Source: Micropterus salmoides (lineage: Eukaryota > Chordata > Actinopteri > Centrarchiformes > Centrarchidae). Taken from it: 64,000 nucleotides of DNA. Below are positions 25,401 through 33,963 of this stretch, in pieces; the stretch's first letter is position 1; every line of letters starts with the position of its first letter. The position numbers and the translations under genes were made by a program. Under the pieces are notes generated by a model that saw only the letters and a program-made list of their open reading frames with translations, searched no databases and was not told the DNA's origin. The stretch is taken from positions 32,561,448 to 32,625,447 of the forward strand of contig NW_024040817.1 of assembly GCF_014851395.1 (NCBI RefSeq), written 5' to 3'.

Positions 25401-25524
25401 CCCTGAGCTCCTCTTCAGGTGTGATGCCATGCATCCGGACTACGTTGTTAGCCAGTCGTGAGAATTGCCGCTTTGCAGATGTCCTGTTAGCTTTAAGCTG
25501 CTCCAGTGTCTTTGAGTCAGCCAT
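19450..25524 (-). CDS. BEL/Pao Gag-Pol polyprotein, intact
   Basis: A 2024-residue uninterrupted ORF builds the particle and copies and integrates the element. In order: Gag (about 1-430, with a helical N-terminus and the LPKFTG region near 232); Cys/His-rich nucleocapsid-like segment (about 440-515, CWKC at 476-479); aspartic protease with Asp612 in a DLAS context; reverse transcriptase (about 850-1110) with YVDD at 1076-1079; RNase H (Asp1288, Glu1332, Asp1362); integrase with a zinc-binding His1615, His1619, Cys1649, Cys1652 set and catalytic Asp1684, Asp1749, Glu1804; and a C-terminal domain at about 1890-1960. All catalytic residues I looked for are present. The ATG at 25524 is the first in frame, 101 bp from the 5' LTR. 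Gag and Pol share one frame, as is common in BEL/Pao. No env follows. Confidence 0.95.
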   Translation of the reverse strand: MADSKTLEQLKANRTSAKRQFSRLANNVVRMHGITPEEELRDSFKKLVIEANKVMEANDDVEAQYLVEAKLDTDSEEVPRLNEQQKADIEKTTSECETRLNELKELIQKTLWANFGEEELSMAVKVAEEKVECVVSFGPDGSKESFDFMFDYMEKLVKRAKELHTQWKCWVPPAERKDFQLRVRNLEQIIPKLMSRKAEFIQAKAKEDAERVVSAATINYPTAAVRLKPTSLPKFTGIRRDFHRWKRDWEALQRQGEPTGSKEVKKFQLLDSLDEKVMRDLRLMNYNTAGDIFRVLENRFGSQTAIAVEIVEELQRLPAARGHQPRKIVELIQAVEKALEDLSDLGDTGALRNPLVTKSIESKLPDALKKEWLLYAAERSSTDPEKRFDYLLAFLKSQESIYEQLDQLRDEEPLRKENRPEQRQARTRASNQLSSNLSGCVVCGDIKHKKKLYFCKRFRVLKLTEKKDAVRKLGACWKCLEVHDEGNHCKTLFLCRNPDCGKQGVTDHHYYLCPSAEAPRDSMAQRRRKHSTVGGESWRNYTEAQEKFFGKLSPELAQQCRDAFCNTAVSTSHIAKSHSSLLVESGLAEWPVIMMLLEVTANAGQKIGTLIDLASDTNYITHEAAGRLNLRSEDITLVVHGVGGMKVFVKTKRYLLKIRVSTLRGTLRSHQLVCYGLDSIADIQRHVSAKKLQEFFPDIPLSDLARPREIHLLVSHKEGQLAPQKIRTVGDLVLWDGPMGKTVAGTHPELFEAVTVSAHTSRTHFARSMRTAAVKYEEHTCVVPIHRQQSQQPQGFSCLTTTSSFLEWWKWESIGAGCIPKCGGCRCGNCHPGGKEMTLAEERELEVVKNGLTYVVADEHSERPHWHAKYPWIEDPATLPSNRSAVEATFFRTERQLTRESEWKAAYAAQVHEMVERRAAMKLSKDVLQTWTGPVWYISHLIAPNPHSVTTPVRLVWNSSQKCRGVSLNDLLLKGPDVLNSIRAVLLRFRRGRFAALGDIRKMYNSVWLDDQEVHLHRFLWRDSEEEELGEYAVTRVNIGDKPAGCIAQLAMRETANLPQFSHLEEERRVLEEDSYVDDILTSHNNLDQLKVITENVEQILEAGGFKLKPWVFSGESRRESVGKQEQEATPKTVILPNQLKEDDNKALGLDYTLEDDRLHVMVGINFSKRRRKMRLGQDLKLEEVRAQTPDPLTRRELLSQVSGLYDPVGLTTPVKQKGAILVRRAFQEAKPKCSTVRDTWDLALSEKLREDAISLFEEYAELSKVKFPRALTPVSGPAKPDAITLSDGSDHAYGAVLYLRWDCDQGPIVRLVESKAKLAPLDHKGEAVKAELCGAVFAARLKRYFERHGRIQVKQWYHLVDSQTVLCSIQRESYGFQTFFGNRIGEIQTSTQLQDWWWIPGSLNIADIITRGAGPKELAENSPWQKGPKFLSLPAEDWPIKSAKDVSAAARESVERMQKKVFAAALTRVQVKREPPDLEHRRPPAGAAVRNLVDEGRFSNLTRLVKTIAWVWRAAKCFAAKNKILGDPKWEAVSSARVITTTERQDALRDLFLATQEGVTFPATTIDRLVVFKEEETGLLVCGGRIQAFNEDRVGVPLLPYSAWVSTLLVQEAHSKGHEGVAATLLKVRKRAWVIKGQRIARKVIEKCMVCKKARVKRCQQVMGDLPQERTRPASPFEFTAVDLFGPYQVKDDVRKRVKMKVWGVVFCCMASRAIHTELANTMSTESFLMAYQRFTAIRGHPKKIWSDPGTNFVGAKSVLKELYQFLDSLDKSAVEDTSAQNGTDWHWTILPADSPHRNGSAEASVRMVKKAFQSLGKESGLCFSEFQTTLQLAANLANERPIDARVQSLEDTVQYITPNTLLLGRASANGDWKTFDFTSYPYKRLQEMQHQVNKFWRSWSQLAGPNLFVRSKWHTAQRNVATGDIVWICDQNALRGHFKLGRVISVNPDSRNIVRDVNIRVVVSSCIPEVRPETSASKFPASKHRVSSIRGDLQSTILHRDVRRLVVLLPVEEQDGSPGENL

Positions 25525-25625
25525 CTTCTTTTCCGCAGGATTGGGTGAGATGATTTCCCGTTTTATCAGGCCAGGCTGGTTGCTGTTCAGGATTCTCTGC
25601 TCCAGTCTTCACAACGTTTTTTTAC
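25525..25625 (-). other. BEL leader and primer-binding region
   Basis: 101 bp between the 5' LTR and the ATG, where the primer-binding site should be. The first bases on the minus strand are gtaaaaaaacgttgtgaaga. I could not match them to a tRNA 3' end by eye, so the primer tRNA is unassigned. Confidence 0.6.
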
Positions 25626-26354
25626 TGTCAAGTTCATTCACTTTAGTGAAGTTCAACCCTGCAGTTTCCCCCACTTGATAGGGTATGCTTGCCTCTGAAG
25701 GTTTGGACTGGATTTTACTCAATGACCAGGAATCAATTCTTTCTTTTCCTTCTTTTATTTGAAAGTTGTCGTAGCCATAAGCAGGTAAAAAACCTTAAAT
25801 ACAAACACAAGTAAATCAATGAAACACATAATAAACTCAGGTAACCATAATAACCATCACCATCCAACATCAAAATACTTATTTTAAATCACTGCTCACA
25901 TAATTTAACTTTAAATCCTAACAACTTTTAACCCTCTACAATCCTACACTTACAGTTTTTCCCTTTTAAACTTTACAATACATTACTTTTAACCATGCTT
26001 CAAATCTCCATGATGTTAAATGTACAACACTTTAGTTTACAATTCAAACACATGGTTTTATACAAACATTTTTTCCCTAAATATAATTACATGATTCACT
26101 TTAATATTAAAATCCACCACATTTCACAAACAAACAAACGCTCACCGACTCCTTCCTCGTTCAGACAAGCTTTAGTCCTGCAGTCTCATTTTTTTCCAGT
26201 TCCTCAACACATCTTCCCAGCCTGCTTTCTATCCTGTGAATGACTCCAAATCTCCTAATTACCAGATCCTTCCCACCTGGTGACTAACTAGCTGACTGCA
26301 GCTAGGCACCACAACCAGGGAAAAAAAAGGCGTGGTCTGCAGCTCAGCTTGACA
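25626..26354 (-). repeat. BEL 5' LTR
   Basis: 729 bp, near-identical to 18660-19390. It is expected to hold the promoter for the minus-strand transcript. I did not identify a convincing TATA box. Confidence 0.95.
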
Positions 26355-26359
26355 GACAG
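26355..26359. repeat. Target-site duplication of BEL element, right
   Basis: GACAG, matching 18655-18659. The pseudogene frame continues from here. Confidence 0.9.
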
Positions 26360-26643
26360 GGTAGATGAAAACCACAGAGCACAGCATAGTAAAAGGGTGA
26401 GTGGTGAACACCACACTTACAGATCTCCTCAGGATGGTTCACATTTTCTGTCAGGGGATGAGATGAGGATTTTGTTACGTTTATACAGAGATGATTTTGA
26501 GGTTGGGTACTTCTCGCAGGAAAGCTTTGTGGAATCTATTGGACTCTGAGTAATTTGCCCCCAGGCTCATATTCATCACTATCATCAATTTACTTGGCAG
26601 TGTTGTGTAAAACTGATGATGTAAATAAGTATGGTTATGACTG

Positions 26644-27113
26644 TGTGGTGTATAACATATGTGCATCTGGCCATTACGTGCATCCGGCCATTACAGTTTA
26701 ACATAATGCTCTGCAGCTGGTGAGAGGGACAGTGAACCCTTATGGGGAAGTAATGATTGATGGGTGCAGTGTTAGGGGAAGTAGAAATTAGGTATAAAGA
26801 GATTAGTGTGTATAAAGAGATTAGTGTGTATGAAGGGACTGTACCCTTCTGTGGTGTCTAATAGATGGTTACACTTATTTTACAGCACTGTGCCCTTATA
26901 TGGTTTTTAGCAGAGACCTAAACATGTCCTATATAAGCTGTGTTCGATGTACAGAGAGACAGAGTGGCCATCAGGCTGGGTCACTCTCCAAGCTGCTGCA
27001 GAGCTTGTAATTGATGCTGAATTCTTTGATGTAATAAACTTTTATAACCAAGAACAGTGTCAAGCGGATTTCTTCTCAACACATCATCGCAGCATTATCG
27101 TTCGGACACCACA
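26644..27113 (+). mobile_element. Solo LTR, family X, copy 1
   Basis: 470 bp starting tgtggtgt and ending acaccaca (inverted termini), flanked by ACTG on both sides (26640-26643 and 27114-27117). It contains a tatataa-type box at about 26931 and an aataaa at about 27033, the order expected of an LTR promoter and polyadenylation signal. A second copy is at 33974-34449. No internal retrotransposon sequence is present, so it is a recombined solo LTR. It splits the zinc-finger pseudogene in the middle of a codon run. Confidence 0.85.
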
Positions 27114-27324
27114 ACTGTTTCTTACATCCTCTTCTTCAAGACATGAAAACTCTGGAGCGAGACGGGGTTTTCATTTCATTACTTGGCAGATGTCTTAAAG
27201 GTACGATTCAGGTGGTTGCTCACAGTATCGCATGATATGAGAGCTTTTCTAGTGGGTATATCTGCCGATGGTGCATTCACCCTCAGGACAAAAGAACTCC
27301 ATGACTCTCATGTGACCGCTAGCT

Positions 27325-27722
27325 AACTTTCTACTGAATGTAACATAATAAAGCCCTACTGTTTTTAATGATTGTAATAGTGAATAGAGCAGCTTTACAG
27401 GAACAGTGTTGATCGTTCATATCGTTGTCTTTTGTCTCAATCGTCAGGGGATGCGATGGTTCACTTGTACTGTGTGATCGGTAGGCTTTGGCTTCTATCT
27501 TTCATTTTTTTCACGTCTGTTTGAGTCAGTTTGACAGCCTGAATACAACCTTCAAATGTATAATGCAAGTGCAAAACTGTCTGCTTCTTTTTGAGATCGC
27601 TTTTTCCAACTAATTTGATAATATTTCTCCGGGGAGTGTAGTAATAGACAGCAGCAGCACCGACAGTTTGCCAGACTTAGCAACAGTAACTAAGGGAGGC
27701 GGGGCTTAGCAAAGGGTCAATT
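27325..27722. mobile_element. MITE, family Y, left end missing
   Basis: Positions 27325-27430 match 30705-30815 in the same orientation. The right end (about 27685-27722) is the inverted counterpart of the start of the 30593 copy: ggcttagcaaagggtcaatt here versus aattgacccttcgttaagcc there. The two therefore show opposite termini of one inverted-repeat family. It is non-coding and replaces the missing central part of the pseudogene. Confidence 0.6.
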
Positions 27723-27892
27723 GCTATACATGTCAGAGGTCACACGCCTCCGGAGCAACTAGGGGTTAAGTGTCTCACTCAGGGATACAATGGTGGATGG
27801 GTCACGGGGGGGGGGGGGGGGGGATTGAACCCAGGTCTCTCACACCAAAGGTATGTGTCATATCCATGCGCCATCACCACCACCCTGTTAGA
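27718..27892 (-). mobile_element. V-SINE-like element, truncated, with poly-G tract
   Basis: Minus-strand relative of 13161-13355. It shares ggtgtgagagac, the ttcaatcc box B, the gacacttaacccctagttgc block and the acatgtatagcaattg end. The gtcgctttggataaa tail is missing. An 18-bp G homopolymer (27806-27823) sits next to box B. The pseudogene resumes at 27893. Confidence 0.75.
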
Positions 27893-28549
27893 AGTAAAAG
27901 ACATTGTAGAGCTTTCGGTTGCTCCAACACACACATTGCCTATCTTGAGGGCAAAATTTCTGAGCACAGACAAAAGTACCAAGAACTCTTCCCTGGTGTG
28001 GAACTGTTCGCACTATCCTTAACTGATAAGGATGTCTGGGCCTCTTGTGGGCCTCTGGACAATGCGTTTTGAGGCCAAACACAGTTTTTTTAAGCAGGTT
28101 GTGCGACACACCAGTTACTTTAAAAATGTGCCCCTCTTGCTAGCCACTAAGCATCAGCTCATGATTTCATATCACTTGAGATCATCCAGTTTTGAAGAAA
28201 CATCCCTAGAGGTTACAAACGTCTCAACAGTCCCTCTGGATGTTTTGATACAAGAAATAGCTCAGACTATTGAAAAGAACTTCCCTGGTACAACTGAAGT
28301 TCACCTTTCCAAGTGTGTGTCAAGCAAAGGTGTAAATGGGATTATAGTTGCTCATGGGTCTACAAGTGGACTCCCTGACTTTGGAGAGATACTTCAGATT
28401 TGTGTTGTTCAGGAGAGACTGTGTTTCATGATGAGAAAGCTTTCTGGGTGGTACAGGGAACATTTCAGAGCATTTGAGCTGAGTGTATGTCCTACCCGAG
28501 AAACTGTTCTGATTGAGCTTGGTGAACTGGCCGATGACTACCCTACATA

Positions 28550-28904
28550 AACATAAGGTTTATTTTCTTTAATACTGAATGGATCTGAATGGACTCTCTT
28601 ATTTCAGGGGAGTGTGACTTCATAATGCCACATTTATTTCCCAGCTCTTTATTTTGATTTCATATATTCCAATGAATGGAGCATAATTGGTACAGATTCA
28701 GACAAAAGCAACAGCAGAGGGATAGCACAGAGTCACAGCAGCACTTTTCTTCAAATCATTCTCCTCCTCGTCTTATTTTCTACTCTCTGCTTCTCCTCTT
28801 CGTTTTCCCCTTTCTTCACCAACTAGCAGTGGTTGTGCTGCCCTGGTCTTTTGCTTTGATCTGCTTTGATAATCACGGCCCATTCATTTGAATGCGAAAT
28901 GGAA
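28550..28904. other. No gene seen
   Basis: Spacer between the pseudogene stop and the L2 tail. I see nothing to annotate. Confidence 0.5.
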
Positions 28905-29151
28905 GTTCAATTCAATTCAATTCAATTTTATTTATATAGCGCCAAATCACAACAACAGTTATCTCACAGCGCTTTTCATAAAAGAGCAGGTCTAGACCGT
29001 ACTCTATGATGCTATTTACAGAAGCCCAACAGTTCCCACCAAGAGCAGCACTAGGAGACAGAGGCAAGGAAAAACTTCCTTTTAAGAGGCAGAAACCTCG
29101 AACAGAACCATGGCTCAGGGTGGGCGGCCATCTGCCTCCACCGGTTGGGGG

Positions 29152-29193
<42 letters not shown>

Positions 29194-30155
29194 GGCAAGA
29201 GAAGAACAGAGAGAAAAAGAGAGGGATGGAAGGAGAGAGAGGGGAGGGAGGCAGCCTACACAATATACACACACAGAGGTACAGACAGTAAAGGTGATGT
29301 TGCTATAGACTAAATGAAAAATGGTACAGATATTTATAATAGTGTTAATGATAACAATCGTAATGTTAATGATTATAATAACAATAATAACAATAGGACT
29401 AGTAACAATAGTTGTTGTAGCAGAGGGTGCCGAGCAGGAACACGGGGTCAGCAGGTGACCCGCAGCCACAGATCCAGACTCCACAGCTCCAGAGCCAGAA
29501 AACCTGCAGAAAGTGATAGGAGGAGAGAGGAGAGAGACGAGAAAGCACAAGACTACCGATTGTTGTGTTAGTAACATGCAATAATGGGATGAGGTTGCAT
29601 ACAGAGGAAGAGAAAGAAGAGGAGAGAGGAGCTCAGTGCATCATAGGAAATCCCCCGGCAGTCTAGGCCTATAGCAGCATAACTAAGGGATGGTTCAGGA
29701 CTCACCTGAGCCAGCCCTAACTATAAGCTTTATCAAAGAGGAAAGTCTTAAGCCTACTCTTAAATGTGGAGATGGTGTCTGCCTCCTGAACCCAAACTGG
29801 AACCTGGTTCCACAGGAGAGGAGCTTGATACTTTTGGAGACTCTAGGAACCACAAGTAACCCTGCATTCTGGGAGCGCAGTGCTCTGGTGGGGTAGTAAG
29901 GTACTATGAGCTCTTTAAGATAAGATGGTGCCTGACCATTAAGAGCTTTGTAGGTAAGAAGATTGATTTTAAATTCTATTCTGGATTTTACTGGAAGCCA
30001 ATGCAAAGAAGCTAAAACAGGAGAAATATGATCTCTTTTCCTGGTTCCTGTCAGAACACGTGCTGCAGCATTCTGGATCAGCTGAAGAGTCTTAATGGAC
30101 TTTTTCGAGCAGCCTGATAATAAGGAATTGCAGTAATCCAGCCTAGAAGTAGACA
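28905..30155 (-). pseudogene. L2 LINE, 3' end only
   Basis: A 5'-truncated L2 on the minus strand. Positions 30155-29700 encode the C-terminal region after the RT (SRLDYCNSLLSGCSKKSIKT, then ARVLTGTRKRDHISPVLASL), nearly identical to 60712-61140. The 3' UTR follows, with an internal (GA)n tract at 29151-29195 that mirrors the (CT)n at 61651-61678 of the other copy. The tail is repeated attga units at 28906-28925. Homology stops at about 30155. Confidence 0.85.
29151..29195. repeat. (GA)n microsatellite inside L2 3' UTR
   Basis: Interrupted GA repeat in the L2 3' UTR at the same place as in the plus-strand copy. Confidence 0.9.
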
Positions 30156-30592
30156 AGATGGGTACAGAGTTACTGACAGTATACACTGCCATAAACATAC
30201 TGAACTCTGAGGTCGCCTCCACATGATAACCTCTCTGGCAATGTGCAATACAATGTTTACTCGTGTGCATTATTAATCTTGCTGCTGGACACTGTGTAGT
30301 TAAAAATCTATGCTGACAGGCAATGTGCGATAATAATCTATCCTGCTAAACACTCCCTCACACTCTGCTGCTTACCACTCAAGTCAGCTCTATGTATATT
30401 TATTATTAAGATCTTATTTTATATTTATTATTGACCTGTACTACTTGACATCACAGATTCTAATCCACCAAACAAACTCACACATCTAATTTATCGCCAT
30501 AACTAATCTAACTACCCAACTCGAGAACATCCCCTTAGTTACAGCCCAGCTACCTGTAGTCACCACAGGTGCAGAGTTCTGCATACCTACAA
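30156..30592. other. No gene seen
   Basis: AT-rich spacer with two related short stretches (caatgtgc near 30238 and 30321). No coding domain. Confidence 0.5.
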
Positions 30593-30830
30593 AGAATTGA
30601 CCCTTCGTTAAGCCACGCCCCAAATACACAGTGGGCCAATCACAGCGCAGTATAGGACTCACTCGACACTTGGCTGCCCTCCACTGACTCGAATGCAAAA
30701 TGAGTTTTCTAACTTCCTACTGAATGTAACGGAATAAAGCCCTACTGTTCTGCTTTTTCACAACTGTAAAAATGAATAGAGGCTACCCAGCTTTACAGGA
30801 ACAGTGTTGATCCTTAGTATCCTTTGCAAG
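30593..30830. mobile_element. MITE, family Y, left part
   Basis: It starts with the gaattgacccttcgttaag terminus and contains the ctactgaatgtaac...taaagccctactg block shared with 27330-27365, then the gctttacaggaacagtgttg block shared with 27392-27412. The right terminus is not found. Confidence 0.6.
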
Positions 30831-31919
30831 CAGCTAGCGGGAAATAACACTCATATATGCTGACAAAAAAGGTGGATGCAAATTTCAGCAGGTAGTCTAC
30901 AACATCTGTTCAGCCGAATAATGAATCCACCTCTTAAAATCCTTTTCAGTGGAGAATTTGAGTTCCCCAATGAGTTTGATCACTGTGCTGTGCAAAATTT
31001 GTGCGGGTATCACCACATATTTTTTGCTGAATCTCTAGGAATGCTACTTCTAAGTGTAATAAATTATTGTATCTGAGTAACAGATACAACAGTAAATTGC
31101 AACTACTGCTTGCGTTCTGAGTAGAGGTGTGTCTGTGTGTCTGTGGCCTCTGCTGTTTTTGGGAGACAGTCATTGATAACTGAAATGCCCTTTCATCCAT
31201 ATTCTTTTTATTTACTAGCCTACTTAAAGGCAACATGTTGCTATTGTTGTTTTTTGCTGTGGTATTGAATTTGGTATCGAGAATCGTGGTATTTCACTGG
31301 TTTTCACGCACACACGCAATGTATAAAACAAGCGCACAGGTCTCCATGACGCACATCTCTCCCCAGAGGAAAACGCTGTCGGGTGGGCATGCACTCGGAA
31401 TAAGTCAAGTGTGATGTGGTTAATATGAACCCTTAGATGACAGTTGTTACCGAGCAAGAGCAGCGGTACAATGTGGTGGAACAGACCACTTGGCAGCTGA
31501 AAGGCCATTGGCGCTGCTTGGACAGCACTTGTGGCATGCTGTTGTACAGTCCATAGAAGGTATGTTGCATTGTGTAGGCATGCAGTGGGCTGCATAATGT
31601 GGCAAACAAACATGGCATATCTCTGCCACAGGAGCTGTGGAATGACAAACCTGACACAGGCCCACCAAACATTGAGACAAATTCAGCAGCTTACAGCACT
31701 GTTTGGATGTGATACACAAAATGTGAAACAAAGTGGTAAACTGAGACCTGGCATGTATTTTTTAACTAGTTCTTTTAATGCAGTAGCTATGTCACCAAGA
31801 ACATCATTTTTTTAATTCGTCACATATCTCTTTCATGGTATTTACTCTTGTCTCCCTTTGAATCCAGCATAGCGTTTGTCAGGACAGATTGGTGCACCTC
31901 AGCAGTGGAAGCACAGGAT
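30831..31919. other. Unassigned
   Basis: Several overlapping short frames on both strands (for example 30876-31076 plus, 31224-31613 minus). None contains a motif I recognise. Confidence 0.4.
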
Positions 31920-32041
31920 GCAGCGGGGCTGCGAACAGGATGCAGCGGGGCTGCGAACAGGATGCAGCGGGGCTGCGAACAGTATGCAGCGGGGCTGCGA
32001 ACAGGATGTAGCGGGGCTGCGAACAGGATGTAGCGGGGCTG
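31920..32041. repeat. 22-bp minisatellite, about six units
   Basis: The unit is gcagcggggctgcgaacaggat. The last two units carry g-to-t changes (gtagcgg) and one has agtat for aggat. Each unit contains a short hairpin (gcagc-ggg-gctgc). Confidence 0.95.
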
Positions 32042-32159
32042 CCAGCTATCAGCCTCATCTCGACCAGTATTTCTACCCCGGCTCTCCACTCCATCCTCGC
32101 TTGATCGTCACAGCTCCAGACTTGGTGCCACAGCTTGGCTCTAGCAATTAATTAACCTT

Positions 32160-32919
32160 TTTTTCGCCAAACCTTTTCGTCTACTGCCTTCCAGTACTAA
32201 CCCTGTCTGTCTGTTTCCTCCCGCCAAGTCCACTCACCTCTGCCTCCCCGTTCGGCCAGCCAGGCTCGCCTTCCTGCCTCCTCCTCTCACCGCCTCCACA
32301 ACGCCCCCCGGTTCTCACCTCGCTCCCCACCGGACCGCCAGCCACCGCTTCCTTCCCTCCACGGCCTCCAGCTCCTCTCGGCCCTCTCGCCTGAACGCCT
32401 CCTGCTCCTCCAGCTCCTCGGTCCCCCGCGTCCACGTCTGCCGGTGTCCAGCCCCTCTTCATCCCCTTTCCCTTCAATAAACCTCTTTAGAAACCTGAAG
32501 CCTTGCATTTGGGTCCGTTCTGTCCTCAACCATCACAGAACGATCAAGCCATCATGGACCCAGCACGCTCCCCTTCCCCTCCACCGACCCCACTCCCCGT
32601 TGGAAGTCATTCGCAAAGTCGCCTCCCAGGGGGCGGTTCTTGAACAGCACACGCTCTGCTCCCTGGGCGAGGACGTGCGGCGTCTCAGGGCGCGGCTCCC
32701 CGAACCCTGCTCCATGCGACCTCTGTCCCCCTCTCAATCTCTGCCGTTTTCTGTCGTTCTGGGCACGTGTGACGGCTTCCTGGTGCAGTCTCTCCCTGGG
32801 TCTCCCCGGACACCCCCCCAGACCCCCCCGACACCATCCTGCCTCGCACCTGCCTCGTCGCTTCTGTGGTCTGGGAGGTGGAGTCTGCTGTCCACCGCGC
32901 CCAGTCCACTGAGCCCAGT
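32160..32919 (+). mobile_element. Ty3/gypsy-like LTR end and gag start, degraded
   Basis: A C-rich stretch with an aataaa at about 32475 and a gcatttgggtccgttctg motif at about 32506 looks like the R/U5 end of a fish Ty3-type LTR. Shortly after, at 32552, an ATG starts MDPAR, which is how these Gag proteins usually begin. The Gag-like frame (EVIRKVASQGAVLEQH, then a LGTCDGFLVQ stretch) continues in another frame, so a frameshift lies near 32600. The element stops at about 32919 with no pol. The LTR start and a second LTR were not found. Confidence 0.5.
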
Positions 32920-32962
32920 CCCTAATCCATTCATTGTCACTACGACAATGAATAGATTAGGG
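32920..32962. repeat. 19-bp inverted repeat (hairpin)
   Basis: Arms 32920-32938 and 32944-32962 are complementary at 18 of 19 positions with a 5-base loop. They abut the end of the Ty3-like remnant. Confidence 0.9.
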
Positions 32963-33963
32963 CTATTTGATTAGGGGTGTATTCATTATAATTTCAGATA
33001 ATAGAATACTAGATATATTTAGTAATATTACTAAATACTAGTAATATTAATTACAGTTGGACAAAACAGCAGTTTCATTTCTGTGGGTTGTATTTGTTCA
33101 ATAAATCATGCAAGAAAAACGTTCTACAGTGGTGGTTAGTCTCTCATTTGTTAAAGCTAAGTAGGCCTACTAACTTGTCAATAATAATAGCCATTCATGC
33201 AGAACTGTTGTGTAATATTTACGATCTTGATGTTTTAAGCTAAGAAACACTCACATAATGTCTTAATGTGTTTTAAGGTTTATGCTTTAATAAACACTAT
33301 ATATATATGAATGTATATTAAAAATGAGATTGGGTTCATGAGATCGAGACGAGATTTGAACATTATTTTTAATAAATCTTCTATACCGATTTATATGAAA
33401 ATTTTTAGCATTAAAAAATAATTGTTTTGTGCACCAATACGATTATTTATGTAAATTCAAGTAGCAGGTCACAATTCAAACAGAATATCATGCCATGCAG
33501 CCCTCAGGCTGTCTGTGTTGCTTTCAGATACGTTTCTCCTGATCAACTTTTCTCATGTAATATCATCCCGGCTGAGTCATGGTTTAGTCTTCCCTCCTCT
33601 TTATGTCTTTTGTTCGGGAAAGTAACCTCTTTAAATGTGCCCGTGGCACCTTTTCACCTCAATGCTAAATTCATTAAATTTTCAGACTTCTCTAACTCCT
33701 GCGTTTTAGCAGGTTTTCTGCTCATGTTCAAAACTTTCTGCACAATCAGAATCTCTCTCTGAAATTATCTCTGGTCACAACTGTCTGCGACTCACAGCCT
33801 GAGTGGTTGACTCAACGAGTCGGTTATCACTTATACTTTTACACTTTTACATTTGTTTTTCACTGCCTGAGACATTGATGTAAAGCGTGATAGCATGTGT
33901 AAAATGTTCAATGCGTGACAGCTTTTAACCTGACGAACAATCTCAACACATTTTAATCTAGTG
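32963..33963. other. Unassigned AT-rich sequence
   Basis: No gene is supported. The 111-residue frame at 33427-33762 has no recognisable domain. Confidence 0.45.

Larger units (their letters stand above)
18660..26354 (-). mobile_element. Complete BEL/Pao LTR retrotransposon
   Basis: This is a 7695-bp element on the minus strand: 5' LTR 25626-26354, leader, a single gag-pol ORF 25524-19450, a purine-rich tract, and 3' LTR 18660-19390. The LTRs begin TGTCAAG and end CTTGACA on the plus strand. Reading both in full, I count one substitution (18668 versus 25634) and three homopolymer length differences. A 5-bp duplication (GACAG) flanks it. There is no env-like ORF. An intact ORF, near-identical LTRs and an exact duplication point to recent insertion and possible competence. 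It interrupts the zinc-finger pseudogene. Confidence 0.95.
17990..28549 (+). pseudogene. Zinc-finger protein pseudogene split by nested transposons
   Basis: Four coding pieces line up in order on the plus strand: 17990-18659, 26360-26643, 27114-27312 and 27893-28549. Piece 1 holds a C2H2 finger at 18033-18104 (C-x4-C-x12-H-x4-H), an acidic stretch, and a region ending FQYVPVLKSLQ. Piece 2 continues in frame once the BEL element and one copy of its GACAG duplication are removed (FLSGDEM, LYRDDFE). Piece 3 resumes across a solo LTR (HPLLQDMKTLERDGV). Piece 4 is the C-terminus (WTMRFEAKHSFFK to DDYPT, stop at 28550). Frameshifts and stops lie near 18005, 18378, 18470, 26530 and 27230. The central ~200 residues are missing between 27312 and 27893. 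No introns interrupt the joined pieces. I associate it from memory with multi-copy uncharacterised fish proteins; the function is unknown, and a transposon origin is possible. Confidence 0.7.

Noticed and set aside
25525..25625. Assignment of a specific tRNA primer for the BEL element
   Set aside because: The bases next to the 5' LTR did not match any tRNA 3' end I could recall with confidence.
28676..28891. Downstream exon of the zinc-finger pseudogene
   Set aside because: The pseudogene frame ends at a stop at 28550, and the text after it has no similarity to the gene or to a splice structure.
32181..32912. Several long overlapping frames on both strands
   Set aside because: They follow from high GC content in the LTR-like region. 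Only the plus-strand frame from the MDPAR start shows Gag-like text.
33427..33762. 111-codon plus-strand frame
   Set aside because: No motif, no repeat relationship and no flanking gene structure. I could not tell it from chance.
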